64,000 nt of DNA from Azadirachta indica (Eukaryota; Streptophyta; Magnoliopsida; Sapindales; Meliaceae), in assembly GCA_022749755.1 (NCBI GenBank), contig CM040440.1, positions 8,109,269-8,173,268 of the forward strand, read 5' to 3'. Shown in pieces: positions 1-13,739 of the stretch; the stretch's first letter is position 1; each line of letters begins with the position of its first letter. Below the pieces are notes generated by a model. It was given only the letters and a program-made list of their open reading frames with translations. It searched no databases and was not told the origin of the DNA. Position numbers and translations under genes: made by a program.

Positions 1-81
1 GGATATGGAATGAGAGGGGAGAAACGGCATCTCAGATGGGGAAAGGGGTGGGGGTAGCTAGGAACTTAATTTAGGTCTTCT

Positions 82-446
82 TGGATTGTTTTTGTAGTTT
101 TTAATATTAATAAAATAATTACATTACGTACAAATAAAAATTTTTATTTGATTCTAATTCATTATAACTTAATTTTTTTTTATGTAATTTGGTAAGAAGT
201 AGATTTTGATTCGCCAATACATATGAATTTTTTTATCTGATTGGGCAATAGATTCGGGTTTCTTGGATTGTTTTTGTATTTTTTAATATTAAATTATATT
301 TTCTTATCAATAAAATAATTACATTAAGTACAAGTAAAAATTTTAATTTGATACTTAATTTTTTTATTTTTATGTAATTTGAATAAGAAAGTATATTTTG
401 GTTTGGCAATATATATGAATTTTTATCTGATTGGGCTATAGATTAG
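82..446. repeat. Imperfect direct tandem repeat, about 180 bp x 2
   Basis: Two adjacent AT-rich units (about 82-258 and 262-446) share the same succession of blocks: a TTGGATTG start, an AATAAAATAATTACATTA block, TTTATGTAATTTG, and a GAATTTTT-TATCTGATTGGGC end. They differ by small insertions and substitutions, so the duplication is old. No coding content is visible. Confidence 0.7.
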
Positions 447-1535
447 TGGAGAAAAAAATATTAGTTTGAAGACCTTTTTAATTGGAGAGAGAAAAAAAAT
501 TAAAGTATGTTAGATTTAAATATTTAAAAATTTAAAACTTTTTAACTCGTAAGACTGGCAACTAACTTATCGGTCCCATTTGTTCCTTCATTGCATCGTA
601 AAGGTTAAAATGGTAAAAGTATTATTTTTAAAATGATAATAAAGTATTATTTTTGGGTTAGTTAAACTAACTATTGGACGTAACAGAGTATTTTTGAAAA
701 TATAGGGGGTGTTGGGCAAGTAGGTAAAACCTGAAGGGGGTTTAGGACATTTTTTCCATCTTTAATGGATGATATGACTTAACATGTATAAAGTGATTGC
801 ATTGACTAGTTTTATTTGTTATCTAATTATTAATATATTCAATAAGTCAGACACGAGTAGCCATGTTAAAGTGCTTGTTGCTCTTCTTTTTCCAAAAAGG
901 TTTAAGGCCTTGCAGTCACTTTGGTGTAGATTTTCATTGAATTAAAGATAAATTTTGCCCAAGTTAATTGTAGACTTCAACTGCCAGGTGGAAATTTACA
1001 GTTGTCTTAACTCCTGATTCTGGATTAAAGGAAGGGGTTTGAGTTTTTATGGTCGTGTATGAATAATTTTTTTTTTAAATTAGCGGCAGATTTCGACCAA
1101 ATTGGCCATAGATTTCTACAGGATGTTAAACTTACGACTATTTCAACTCTTGATACCAGACTTGCAAATATCTCAATTTTTAACTTGTAACTACATTACT
1201 ATAAAAGCTAGTTTTTTTGACAGAGGGATTTATAATAGTAATGACTTTTGTTACAACATCATGATATAATTATATCATAAACATCCGCGTTGAAATTGAA
1301 GTCCATTTTTGGGAATTTTATGACAAAAAAATGTCAAAATTTTGTTATACGTCACTCGTGATAAGACGATAAACAATGATTACTAGTCAAATAGTATCGT
1401 TTAGTGACATTTTCAACCTTAAGTCATTTCCCTCAGACGAAAAAAAAAAAACCAACCCTTAAAAACCCTTCTACTCTCTGTTCCCTTTTTCACAAATCAT
1501 AAACTCTTCTCTGTCTTTCTCAATTTCTCGGTCAA
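447..1535. other. AT-rich non-coding stretch
   Basis: No open frame, splice-site series or recognisable element end was found. The segment holds short A/T runs and one G-rich patch near 700-750. It may contain promoter DNA for the exon-like segment that follows, but no clear TATA box can be assigned. Confidence 0.4.
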
Positions 1536-1938
1536 TCGATGAAAGGCTTTATGGCGGAGGACTCGAAGCTGCAGAGTCATTGGAGGTCGTCGATTTGGAA
1601 GCCACCGTGAGCCGATTGGGTTATGTGGCAAAGGATTTTTACCTTTTTACCTTTATGGATGAACCGCGTCCTTATGATGCTTCAACTGCGCACCTGTGCT
1701 CGCAGTAATCAGGTTGCCATCAATCCAAATCCGAACTCGAATCCACTGTTGATGAACATAATTAGTGTAAACATTAACGCTGATGAAACAACACTATTAA
1801 ACAAAAAAGAAGATGGCAATCTTTTGAAAGAATAGGTTGCGGAGAAAAAGATGGATGAATACGATAGTGGTGGTTACAGTGGCGATAAGGGTCTCGGATC
1901 TAAGGATGAGGGAAGCACAACTCCTCTTCCTAATAAGG
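1536..1938 (+). other. Unidentified exon-like segment
   Basis: This short stretch is much less AT-rich than its surroundings and follows a pyrimidine-rich leader near 1470-1530. An ATG at 1539 starts a frame that ends after about 24 codons. A 70-codon frame runs from 1623 to 1835, and a second frame reads acidic, exon-like sequence from about 1530 to 1710. A possible splice donor (AAG before GTGAAAAT) lies at 1938/1939. I recognise no family, and no single frame covers the whole segment, so it may be a decayed first exon or a transcribed relic. Confidence 0.25.
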
Positions 1939-3585
1939 TGAAAATTTAATGGTTTTGTTCTTTTGTGGTAGAAATATTGGTAAACTTAATTGAAGAGGAG
2001 AGTCTTGTCTGATGTGTGTATTATTTCCTCTTTATATTTTAGTCATATTTATTATGAGTAAATGATGAGTTATTGTTCGATTTTTGTATTTAGGTTTTGT
2101 AAGAAATTGTTTGGAGATAAGGAAGTTGAACTGAGGAAAGAGATTTTTTTTTTCTCCAAATTTCAATATTAGTGTTAATACCGATAATTATATCTTTGAA
2201 TATCAAGCAGTGAATATTTTTTCTATTCAATTTTTTCTCTCTCTTTTTTTTTTTCGTCACAAATCCTTTATATAGTACAATTTACTTCTTCTCATAGTAT
2301 TAGGAATCTTAATAGAATAGGGAACATATCTTACAAAATCTTAATTTGCCTTAAATTGAACTTCCCAAAATAATTTTCCGTATTTTGCAAGAATGTTTCC
2401 TGATCAAATTCCTTTCAGGATCTGTCTGAGCAAAATTTTTTCTGAGTCGAACTACTGATGTTCAACTTGTTGTCTGTAATGACTGAACTATCCTCTTTTT
2501 ATGATGGGTCAAGCCTACTGTCTTGAGTGTTGGGCTATGAGTTGAAGCCCAGCTCCTTTAATCACCAAGTGGGTCGAAACCTAGCTCCTCAAACATCAAG
2601 TCCCCCAATTTCCTGTGAAAAAGATTTTCATTGGAAACTCCGTCTTCTAAGTGCCCAAATTCCACGCACACAGCACTTATTTAATGTGGATGATTAGAAC
2701 GTAACTTGGGATTTGTTCGACTAGATGCTTCTTTCTGAACGGCCGCTCATATGGCGAGTAGTAGCAGAGACCTGTCTGAAGGGAAGAGCATTACGACTTT
2801 TGAAATCTAGAAAAAGCGCCAACAATGCTAGAATGTGCCCACGTTTTCCCTTGATTTTTGCATTGACAATTATTATGCATAAATGCTCACGATTGTTATT
2901 GCCCTCTGATCTTTATTTGGCTGCTACGTGTCTTGGTGTGATTAGCTCATATCACTTGTAAGGCGGCCACATTGATAGCGAGCTCTCGTGGCAGCATTTG
3001 GGCTGTTTACTCAGGTGTGACAAATCAGGGTATAAATTTACCCCTCCCCCTATTTTTTCTACTTTACTTCGTGTGTTTTCTATGAAGTTTCATAAACTTC
3101 GGCTATCCGGCGAGCTTCCTAGTGCGCAAAAACCTTTAACCCACGAGCACGATTTCATGCTTCTGCCTCTCGTTCTCCAGCCAATCCACCTTTTCTAGTA
3201 AGTTTCCTTTTTCCTTTCGAGCTTATTCTACAAGATTTTTGTTTATTTCATGAACCTTCATTTCTTCTTTTTTGGTTAAGTCCACGACTAGGCAAAAGTA
3301 AAGATTGTTTTTAACATTCTAGGTTGTTAGAATCTTGAAAACTTGGTATAGGAATCGCCTTAAGGTCCAACCAAGTATGTGATGATTTCCTAGTCTGAAC
3401 AGAAATTTAGGATTTCCTTACACGAACAAAAGTTTGATTAGGTTAGGTGTTTCCCTTGGGAATCTTGTAATAGCTTTAAATCCGAGCATAGTTTGATTCC
3501 CTTGAATGAATTTGGTATTTAGAACGACTTTGTCTATTGGTGTACTCTAGACTAACTAGACCACCTTATTGTTTGCTTAGGTTAA
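1939..3585. other. Non-coding DNA upstream of a retroelement relic
   Basis: Frames at 2725-2961 and 2998-3198 are open but show no family resemblance and no codon pattern distinguishing them from chance. Homologous ORFs elsewhere in the window carry a leader of similar position and mixed base composition, so part of this stretch (about 2490-3580) is probably the leader or LTR side of the element whose ORF begins near 3586. Confidence 0.35.
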
Positions 3586-6085
3586 CTATGGCAAGGTATG
3601 AGAAACTTAACATAAGGGACCTCTCCAATAGCCCAAAGTTGGCTACCTTATCAACAAGTTCAAGTTCGTCTGATACGGACTACAAAACGTAGATTCAGCT
3701 TCCCCGTAGAGTTAAGATTGCATTTGTTAGGGAATTTGGTCGTAACCCATTTAAGAAGGCCCAACCCATAGCTATTTTTGATCTTGATGCCAAAGTCCTT
3801 TTAACTATCTTAGACCCTAGATCAAGTGCCTTCGAATTCCTTTACCGTGAGCCTAGAGTGGTGATCTTATCTAGTAGCTCTTCTGACCATATGCAGGAAG
3901 AAATGGACTCTGAGCAGATCAACACGAGAGACCAAGAATTGACCCAAATTCCTGTAGGTAGAATCATCCAACACTCTAATCCACCTACACGTTTTCTTCT
4001 TAATATCGAGTATAAGTCTGAAGCCCTTCATCTCGGATAAAGAAAGGGATGGGAATTCAAGTGAGGAGAGTGATGAATCTAAAGGTGAGTTGAGCTCCCA
4101 AGAAAACCCCCAAGGCAGTTGGTCTCATATTTCTCAATACCCTCCCCCTAAACTGACCAGAGATAATAGCCCTTTGAAGTTGATAGGTTTTTATCTAGCA
4201 TTACTGAGGTCGACCTATTGGTTTTTAGGAAACTCTACCAGATCCATGACTCTATAGCCTTAAAAGTTCTTGAAGCCAACGAGTTTCTTAGCCATCTAAG
4301 TGGAGATGAGGTGGCTTTCAATGAGGAATTATTTCTCCTCGGAGCTAGGTTACCACTATAGCCCTAATTTGTCGCTTTGTTTCACGATTTAAGGATTCCT
4401 CTATATTAGTTGAATTTGAACGGATGGAGGACTATTTCCGGGTTATATGTGATATGGATCATGGTCGAGCAAACCCTACTGACTATATGCGAAGTCAAAT
4501 ATCTGTTTTTGTTGAAGAAAAGGCCAAAAATATACTCGGGTTTCTATTACCTCCAAGCTTAAGCGAGTATAGACAAACTGGTCACATATAATCCCACGTG
4601 TAATAAGAACTGGAATGATAGATGGTTCTACGTAGGTGGGGACTAGTGTGAGACTTCCTTAGTCGAGGTGAACATATACAGCCCTATGCCCTATGCCTTA
4701 AGACCTGTTCTTTATAAGTGCATCCTGTAAGGCTATATCGAATACGCTTGAGTTACCTGATCTTCATTATTGTTTTGTTTCACCAATATTCCTCATTCCT
4801 CATTCATTTTCTTCTTTTTTTTTTGACTTGCTAACCTTCCTTTGCTTTTGCAGCTCTTTAGGGTCTAAGACCTGACTTGGCCACCCCACTTTTATTGAAA
4901 ATTAATATAGGATGTGCCAAGCAAGTTGATCAGAGAACCTTGCTTTCTCCTGATCAACTAATTGCCGTCGGGCTTGTTAAGGTTGCCCCGACTAGGGAGG
5001 AGCTTAAGGCTGCTCTTCAAGCAAAAGAGGAACTTACTTTAAGTGTTTTGCAAGACATGCCTATTATTGGTAAAACTAGATAACTCGTTCGCCCTTTTTT
5101 TCTTTTTTTCTTCATTTATTTCATTTTCTCTTGTCATTAACTTTGCACTTTGTAGGAAAGATGGCTCCTCTAAAAGAAAATGGGAAACTCCTAAGTTCTT
5201 TGAGGTTAGTCTTTACCTCCATAGAAACTTTAACGACACTGAAGCCATAGGAGGTAGGGTAGAAAAGATCTGCATAGCCCAAAATGAAGCAAAATAAGGG
5301 GGCCAAGCAAAAGGCAAACATCAAAAAATTAGAATCGGCTCCTAAAAAGGACAAGAAAGAACCCCCTAAAGATAAGGGAAAACGTTTGGTAAAGGCTCCA
5401 AAAAGCGTTGAGGAGAGACCCTCAAAAAGGCAACAAACCGAGCAGGGTGAAGAGGTGGTCGAGCTAGAGAATCTCTCCTGTTTAGACATTCCAGAGAGGA
5501 AATAGGACTTGTTTGAACATTTGCTCCCCTCCGCCAACTTCCTAGCAGGTATGACGAGCTTTTCCCTGTTTTCCCAAATAGAGGTTGCTAGTACAGACAA
5601 CGTCTTGAAAACCATCCATAAACAGATTGGCAAGGTAAATGTCTTCGATTCCTTCATTGTAGTTTGTCAAAGTAATTTCATCTGACCCATTGTTCGGTTG
5701 AGACAAAAGTTCCATTACCTTAGTTTGCATATTGACAGTGCAAAGGAACGTTCTATTGCTATGTTCATTTATAAAAATCGATTAAACAACTGACTTCGGA
5801 GAAGGACTGCTTAAGAAAAAGTTAGTGGAGTCGGAGAAGCGAGGGGAAAAGTTGAAGGCTATGTTAACTGGGGAGAGAAAAAAGTGGGTAGGAGAACGTA
5901 GCATTCTAGAGGATAAGGTAGCCGACCTTGAGGCCCAAGTGTCTAAACTTGGGTCCCATGCTACTGATCTTGTTCACCACAACCAGGATCTCGAAGATTA
6001 CCTTGCCCGAACCAAAGCTGAGGTAGAAAAGTTGTGGGACGCTTCTGCTAAGGAAGCTTTGGAGTTGGCCTACAGGATCTTTTAG
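3586..6085 (+). pseudogene. Old relic of gypsy-associated Transposase_28-type ORF
   Basis: Broken frames follow, in order, the four exons of the intact homologue at 41105-43471. Exon 1 resemblance runs from about 3600 to 4660: the YQLNLNGW and SGLYVIW blocks, then NPTCNKNW and RWFYVGG, match YQLNLSGW, TGLYVIW, SPTCNKDW and KWFFVGG of the intact copy. Exon 2 resemblance lies at 4877-5030 (LLSPDQL and PTREEL against LSSDYL and STREEL). Lysine-rich exon 3 sequence is at 5284-5505, and a coiled-coil exon 4 at 5825-6085 contains GERKKW. Several stops and frameshifts interrupt exon 1. The family (Pfam Transposase_28, 'putative gypsy type transposon') is known from plant Ty3-gypsy elements, and its biochemical role is unknown. 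Divergence from the other copies makes this the oldest one in the window. Confidence 0.75.
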
Positions 6086-6557
6086 AAGAAACATAAAGAT
6101 ATTGATCTGGGTTGGTTGTTTGATGACCTGCACATCCCTCGACTTAATTGATTCATTATATAGTAAAATTCTATAGAAAGACAAATACATATTAAGTTGA
6201 ATTCACTTTAAATTTCTTTTTGTCCCTTCTTTTATTTTTGTTGTATGTAATTCCAAATATGTATATATGTATATATACATATCACGCTAGTGCCATTTAT
6301 ACTTTACACTTTTATAACATGTTTCTATGTGTTAGTATTATCAAGTTCTTGGCTTTTTCCAACAGTGTGAATTTTTATTCCAACTTTTACAAGCTTTTGT
6401 ATTTTCGTATTTCATTCCTCTCATCAAATCTTTTACCATTCACTTTGGACGTGTTCACTTGAGTTTAAACACTAATATTAATTGAATGTAGATGGACATG
6501 ATTCTTGAGTTTAAGGTGAAAGTGATGTGTTTTAATCTTTTGAAGAAATATTTTAGG

Positions 6558-6662
6558 TTATTCATTTTCCTCAAGATTTGATTTTTCATTGCAACCGTTA
6601 TAGGTTACTATTTTTTTATTCATTTTCCTCAGGATTTGATTTTTCATTGCAACCGTTATAGA
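6558..6662. repeat. 59-bp tandem duplication
   Basis: Two nearly identical units begin TTATTCATTTTCCTCA at 6558 and 6617 and end with GCAACCGTTATAG. They differ at a single visible position near the start (AAGATTTG versus AGGATTTG), which indicates a fairly recent slippage or unequal-exchange event. Confidence 0.85.
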
Positions 6663-7308
6663 TTTGAGAATGCGATGGCAATGTTTGGTCGAAGGAATTT
6701 CTGTACTGGGTTGTGCTTGAACATGCAGTGATAGGGTGCAAAGTTGAACAAATTTTTGCACATATGAAGCTTTTATTTAAAGCTTTTCACATCATGATTA
6801 TAACTTATTTTTTTAACTATTCTTTCTTAATTCTTTTTGCCACATCTGTGGCTCTAATTTAGAATTAGTTCCCTAGCATGTTTTAAAGTATTACTGAGAT
6901 GAATCTTACTGTGAATGACAGGGTTGAAAAATGTTGGACATCAGAGTGCACTTGCTTGATATATGTATTTCATATAGCTCTGTGTTTACAATGCTTAGTC
7001 AAAACCAACTCTTGCTTTAATGTTGTTATTTTACACGACTTTGATTCTTGATCTTGAAAACATTTACTATGGGTGCATTTGCCATAATCTGGCATAACAT
7101 TCACATGTTTCATGTTAAATTGCATTTTGCTTATATTTTGTTAAACTACAATAATTATCAACAAAGCATACTGTGCTAAATTCTGAATATTGTTAGGTTT
7201 TTTTTTTTATTGACCTGATAGCTGAATGATACTCTGCGCTTAATCATGCTCCCACTTTTACTTGATGTTCTGGGGGAGAAGTTTCCTTCTTAGTTTGCAT
7301 TAATCTGA

Positions 7309-7329
7309 TATATATATATATATATATAT
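7309..7329. repeat. (TA)n microsatellite
   Basis: Uninterrupted alternating T and A for about 20 bp. Confidence 0.9.
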
Positions 7330-7871
7330 GATTTTATCTACATTAGTCATACATTAATTTGCCTATTAAAATTTACCCCTTTGTTAATTGTTTATTTCCA
7401 AAATCATTAATCAATAATATTGAAGCTTATGGAAAATATGATACAACCAGATGTATAGATGTGGAATCCTAGACTACTAGATGTATTTCAACGTTAAGCT
7501 AATTAATAGTCCAACTTTAATCCTTTATAGCATTTAATAATTAATTAATTCCAATCCTAAAAGAATTTTCATGGTTGATAACCCTAAATGAGATCATGGA
7601 TATAAGAAATCAACACTTTCGAGCATGTTGTTTTTTTTAATATATTCGAAAGTGTAGTTCTGAGTATGTTCATTCTATTTTGCATGCTCGAAACTGCACT
7701 TTTGATTTTTCCATATTACCCTTCGAACATAGAAGAAGTGACGTGCGTATTTTACATGCATTTGTTCTGTTATGTATGGTTCTCTTCTTGCTCTATTATG
7801 TCTTCTTACATAAGTATCTACCTAAGTGTATTATAGATCACTGAGATTTTTTGTTTTATTTTTTTTATAGG

Positions 7872-8790
7872 TATAGATACGATGATAACCACCGAGTTGA
7901 AGACTAAGCCTACCGACCATTTTCCTGCCGTAGTGTCATTGTGATCTGAGTCGCATGTGTTGAAGCAAGTTTGCCAAAAACTGACTTCGGTGCAAAACAT
8001 ATTTTGAGGGACGTGCTTGGGTCACTTGTTAGAGTTGAAGGACATAAAGTTCTCTAGAAATTTGGTGCATAATATGCTTTCACATGAGGTGGTAACGGAG
8101 GGTGTGGAGGATGAGATGTGGTTTCTTATCGGTGGGCACACTCTTCGTTTTTCACATATTAAGTTTGGCCTAATTATGTGGTTACGATTTGGTCCTTATC
8201 TGATTGATAATACTGGGGGGACAACGAGGTTTATAAATACGTACTTTATAAGAGAGACGGCTATACCCTTGTAGAAGATAGAGGCAGCATACAACACATT
8301 CAACTATCGTCAGATTGATGACTTTGATGCAATGAAGTTGTCATTGTATGACATATTGGAGCTTGTTTTACTTCGAAGAGGCCGACAGTATCATGCGGAT
8401 ATGTGGTTACTACAGATAGTTGATGATTTGGAACAGTTCAACCATTATTCATGGGGATCGACCGTACTTACATACATATTCCAATGTTTGAGGAGAGCCA
8501 TGTGTGTGCAATTGGTGACGTACAAAGTTAAGTCTGTGTAGCAAAAAAGAAAATGGAAGAAGTATAAGAATTGATATAATCTCATAGGATTTTCATTTGT
8601 ATTCCAGGTATGATTTCTTTAGCAATATTATGTTTTCACCTCTGCGATAGTTGTTGAAAAACATATATGGACTAATGTGGTATATTATGCAAATTTGGAT
8701 ATATGAGGCAGTTTACACAGCCATGATGAAGATGGGGACACGCACCAGTAATTGCCTACCTCGTATGTTAAGGTAGGTTGTAAAGAGGAA
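7872..8790 (+). pseudogene. DUF1985-domain fragment of an Ulp1-type element
   Basis: Frames at 8017-8274 and 8332-8541, joined through a stop near 8272, read as a plant DUF1985 domain: a hydrophobic 'GHLLELKDIKFS' opening, the DEMWFLIGG core, LRFSHIKFGLI, then LSLYDILELVLL and a LQIVDDLEQFNHYSWGS segment. The 8640-8780 piece continues with an IYEAV..GTRTSN-LPRML block usual downstream of DUF1985. Such domains sit in front of Ulp1-like protease domains in plant transposable elements (MULE/CACTA-type captured proteases), and the Ulp1 part is found 2 kb downstream. Stops near 7942, 8005 and 8272 make this copy non-functional. Confidence 0.75.
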
Positions 8791-8799
8791 GAATGTCTG

Positions 8800-10700
8800 C
8801 GATACTAACTTGAAGACCTTTATATTCGATAACATATAGGTTTAGATTTACAAATCATATAAGTTTTGATTGGGCTCCAAATTTGATCAATGTACAGTGG
8901 TTGATTTTTTTGTTTTTTTGTGCAACCTTTCACGATTTTGAATGTTTTGGAGCCTGACCAAATTGAAAGAGGAGAACCTTTTGTAATGAACTTAGGCTTT
9001 GATCAGGTGTTGCAGAGGAAGTATGGGGGTGATCTTTTTCCTGCGCTTAGTGGTAATGGCGAAGGGGTTCACACAGATGACAAGGCCGTGCCCAGTGACA
9101 AGTCAGCATCATCGAGAAACACGAGTCTAGATAAGGTATCTTATACCTACTATATTCTGAAACACTTCAAAGTATTAACTTATGTTGATGTGCCATACAT
9201 GCGACAAGTAGAAAAAATAGAATTGAGAGTATATTAACAATTTCATGTTTATATTTCATACTATAGATCATGATACACATATCCCACCGCTTATATTGAC
9301 ACAGAAGAATAGGATGAAGGTAAAGGGATTCAAGGTTAAGATTGTACAATAATTAGAAGAACTTATTTTATAACTTTATACTATTGTTTTTGTACGATGA
9401 TGGTTTTACAGCACAATATGGATCCGATGGCCGAGCCCTGAGCTCATTCTCTTAGCGTTTCATATTAACACCACAGAGTTGCTGATTTCGTCAATGAGCC
9501 AGCATCATCTCATTTTGGTTAGATCCTACTTCGTGAGCTTCGTTCCCTACGTATTGATTTTGATGTCTACGAAGATGAGTCGATAGAAAAGTGGCATAAA
9601 CACAAAGATATCTTACGTGGTCATGAAGAGTTGTTACGATGGTAAGAGGAGACTCTTACAATATTGGTCAGGGAAAGAAGTACTCAAGTTTACTCTGAGC
9701 CAGTTGAGGACATACGGATGCTTGATGAAGACGCATAGGTGTAACCATCTTCTACGTAATTACCTAATTCTTAACTTCTATGTACTTTATACTTCAAAGT
9801 ATAAACATTGGATTGTAGTTGATGTTGTTGAATTTGACATTGTGAGATTGTTTCGAGGTGCCTTAGGCCCCGATGATATGATATTATTAAATGTGATTGA
9901 TTTTTATTTGAATTTGTGTTAGGTATTCTCACATTTAAGGGAGACTTTGTTCGTTTTCTTTAAGTGTAAATCAATTCAATTGAAATCTCTGCTGATGGGA
10001 TATTTTTTCGTGACTTTGCAGTATGATCGCATGGGCTAGGACAGTGTTCGTATCATTGACCACCCCCCACAAGAAACGCTAGTTGGTACGAGCGAGAATA
10101 TATGAGGAGTTAAGCACAGCGTTCCCCATATATGAACCCTTTCAAGCGATGAGAGCCCTCGACAAGGAGGGGATGGCCGACGTACGATTCATCATATGAA
10201 ATAGACTCTATGCAATCAATTTTTGAAGAGATGTGGACAAAGTATTTGCAATGGATGAACACTCCAGGCATTTAAATTGAGAGCCATTTCATTAGGGTGA
10301 CACCGAATTAGTTGAGCGTCATTGCTGATGAAGGACAATGGTTCGAGGACATGATAAGCAACATAACCATGTTTTCCTATATTTAATAGGTTCATCAACG
10401 TATTTTCTTTAATTTTTTCTTTAATATTAGATTCGATATAATAATTTCCTTCAATTGTAGCATATTGATGAGTACATGCTACTGCTAGTCCACAAACAGA
10501 GTTTTGCTCCGAACAAGTGCCCCATTAGTGGACTATTATGTCTACACACCTTAATGTTTGTTGGCCTTATATCAAATTAAAATATAGGTGTTCATACCTA
10601 AAATTATATCTATTGTTGTTTATATTGTGCACTAAGTCTTTCTTTTTTTGGACGAATCATTGTAGACGTATCTATAGTATATGGAATGAATATCTTTAGG
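8800..10700 (+). pseudogene. Linker region of the DUF1985-Ulp1 element
   Basis: Between the DUF1985 and Ulp1 domains, several short frames (8920-9237, 9617-9922) are rich in charged and polar residues, including a serine/aspartate-rich tract around 9060-9135. They are separated by stretches that look like short introns. This fits the long low-conservation linker of such proteins, but no specific domain can be named. Breaks are too frequent for a single product. Confidence 0.45.
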
Positions 10701-10771
10701 GGTGTCAGGCAAAAGGAAGTTTCCTTCCTAGCATCAACATTGAGTCACATGTAGAAGGTAGAAAAAGTAGT

Positions 10772-11191
10772 GTGCATTACCTATGGTGGACTATTAATGA
10801 AGTGTTCATACCAATTTGTATTAGCTCTTGTCATTGGGTCATGTGTGCAGTACACTTTCAAAGACGACGTATCATAATCTATGACTCGGACCCCTTAGTG
10901 CATTCTGATCAGGAGATGGCCAACGTTATGAGGCCCATGTACGAGTTAATACCATTTTTGCTATATAATGCAAGTTTTTATGATGTACGGACTGAGATTG
11001 AGTATCGCTTCAATTCATTCAAGTTAGTACACCCAGTGGATGGAGTGCCTCATCAGGAAGTATCTAGAGATTGTGGGGTTTTCACCTATATGTATATATA
11101 TTATTTAGGACTAGGCAGACCCTTCAATTTTTTGTCATCATATGGCCCATTTTTTAGGAGGAAGATAGCTGTAGAGTTGTGGAAGGGCTAG
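10772..11191 (+). pseudogene. Ulp1-like C48 cysteine protease domain
   Basis: A 139-codon frame ends in a stop at 11189-11191. It shows the Ulp1/SENP fold signature: HWVMCAVHF (catalytic His in the CHWV context), then IYDSDP (catalytic Asp), then SRDCGVFTYMY (nucleophile Cys in DCG). The family removes SUMO-like modifiers, and in plants many copies are carried by transposons with DUF1985 upstream, as here. The triad is intact although the upstream parts are broken, so the domain decayed late or recently. An internal start is possible but unlikely to give a stable protein. The frame sits 0.5 kb upstream of a tandem-repeat block. Confidence 0.8.
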
Positions 11192-11699
11192 TTGTTGTAG
11201 ACAGTTGGTGAAGACATGTTACTGGATGGATATTTAAACATCATATATATGGCTTACCTTTAGGGTTCTGTACAGTTCCAATCATGCTAAAATTAATTAT
11301 TATTTTTGTTATTAGTCTATAATAGTGAACTTATATTACTCTCAAATTAGTTGAATGTAACATGATAATTGGAATTTTACAAAAGACAATTTGTTTTGTT
11401 GGTTTTTGGAAGTGATAGATTTATCATAATATTTGGCTACAATAATAATGTATACACTGTTGAACTACAAACTTTTAGCAATAATGGTTAAAGTTGATTC
11501 CTAATATAAGTAATAATTATATTCAATTATATTGTTCTTCAATATATATAACGAAATGCAAAAATACAAATATAATGGTCACATTGATCTGCAGATGTGA
11601 TATAATATACCAATAAATTTCACCCAAATCCAAAGAGCAATAATGCTTGAAACTATTGATTACTTGGGGCTAAACTTGCCTTTCCCCCTATTTATTTTC
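11192..11699. other. AT-rich stretch after the Ulp1 domain
   Basis: No coding signal was found. This is probably the 3' flank of the protease element leading into the ~103-bp repeats. Confidence 0.4.
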
Positions 11700-12300
11700 G
11701 CTGCAAAAATCAGAACTTCTATTTTGATCACGTTACAAATTTTGTATGAGATAGAAACTTACAAGTATGATGCAATCGAAACTACCTATATTTGATCTCT
11801 AGTTCTTGAAAAATCGAAACTATAATTTTGATCAGTTAAAAATTTTGGTTATGATCGAAACTGATAAGCACAACTGATTGAAACTTCATATAGTCTGTCA
11901 CTGGTTATGGAAAAATAGAAACTGTAGTTTCGATCACGTAAGACATTTTGGCCTTATTCGAAACTTCTGAGCACAAAGTGATCGAAACTTCCTATAGTCT
12001 GTCTCCGATTTTGGAAAAATCAAAACTGTAGTATCGATCACGTTATAAATTTTGGTCTCGTTTGAAACTTTTGAGTATAACGTGATCAAAACTTCCTATA
12101 GTCTGTCTCTAGTTCTGAAAAAATAAAATTGTAGTATCGATTACATTATAAATTTTGGTTACGTTCGAAACTTCTGAGCATGACGTGATAGAAACTTCCT
12201 ATAATCTATCTCTAGATCTAGAAAAACGAAAGAACAATTTCGACCACATTACAAATGTTACTTGTGATCAAAATGGTTTAGTATTATGTGATCGAAACAA
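11700..12300. repeat. About 103-bp tandem repeat, roughly five units
   Basis: A landmark CCTATAGTCTGTCTC-like block recurs at about 11785, 11887, 11991, 12095 and 12198, giving spacings of 102, 104, 104 and 103 bp. Each unit also contains a GATCGAAACT box in both orientations and an ATTTTGGT block. The units differ at several positions each, so the array is old. The TCGAAAC/GTTTCGA boxes give each unit a partly palindromic character. Confidence 0.85.
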
Positions 12301-13739
12301 TATCTTCTGTATTTGGATTGAAAAATAAATCGAAAATGAGTAATGTAATAGTGTACACACAGGAAATAATAAGAAAACCGAATATGTTTGCATGCTACAA
12401 TAGGGTAAGCATATGGGAGATATTGCAGGTCAAATTTGTAGGCGACTACGTGTTTTATTTGGAATGTGTAATCCTCATCAATCTTGTGAAGCTTAACCTG
12501 AATCTCGGAATGCGACACGGGGTGAATAGTCATGGAATGGAACTTCTCCAATTCTAAGGTTCATTAAAAGAGGAAGATGAATATAATATTTAATAATATA
12601 TTATTAGGATACATGTAGTGCATTATGCAATGAATAATATATAATTTTGCCTTTTTATAATACTAATATGTATTCCAATGTCCACAAAAAATCTAATTAA
12701 TTTACTAAATAATATATTTAATTAATTTATGATATATTATCTGCTCTTTTCAGAATATACAATTATATGAGTATATATTCTTCTCTTTTTAATTAATTTT
12801 TCTCTAAATTTTCTATTGAGAAATTATATTATTAAAAAATAATTATGATTTGTTAATTGTGAAATTAGTTATTTGCATATTATCTATTTGAAATAACCTA
12901 TAAATCTACAACTTAATCAGATGAACATTTTATTATGAAAATTTTAAGTTTAGGTGAAAAAGTGGGAGATTTAATTCAAGTAATTGATCAATTGAGCTGT
13001 AATATATGTAGGTGAAAAATGAAGATATTTTGATTATATCATATTGTTTAGATTTAATTCAAATCTCTATTCTCTGCTCTGATTCTTTATTTTTTATCGA
13101 TTAATCAGAATTCTGTGAAATCTCTTAATTACGTATAGAGGTATTGATTTTTAATTTCTCACTCTTCGAATAGTTGAAGAGAACAAAAGAGATGTTTTTG
13201 TTGTTATATAATATTGTTAGTAGGTTGTAGTTTCATGGAAAAAAAATATTTGTTCAAGAAGAAATTGATACACTGTTGGAATTCATAAGTATGTTACTAC
13301 TTTTAGATAAGTTATCTTACTATATTTTTTGTTATTTTTGGTTAATTTGATTATAGTTGGACAGATAGTAACTGTTATTATCATATTTATATGTCTAATT
13401 TTAATCTTCTATCATGAAATAATAATAAACTAATTACAGGCATGAACTAGATAATAAGATTATTTTTATTTTAATTTGATTTATTAACATAGTATATTAA
13501 TTTTAAAACATTAAAACTAAATTACAAATATTTTTATTTTCATTTAATTATTAACACGGTATATTAATTTTTAAACATTAAAAATTAAATTATAAATTTA
13601 AAATTCTTTTAGAGTTTACTATTTTTTTATTAGACTATGAATATATGCTGGGAATATCCGTTAAGAAATAGATATTGACAAATATTCATTTACGAGAATA
13701 TAAATATTAAATAAAATATCCACAAAAAATATAGATAGA

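Larger units (their letters stand above)
6086..7870. other. AT-rich non-coding stretch
   Basis: No gene was found. The short frame at 6220-6462 encodes hydrophobic low-complexity sequence with no start context or family signal. Local structure consists of the 59-bp tandem duplication at 6558-6662 and the TA run near 7309. Confidence 0.5.
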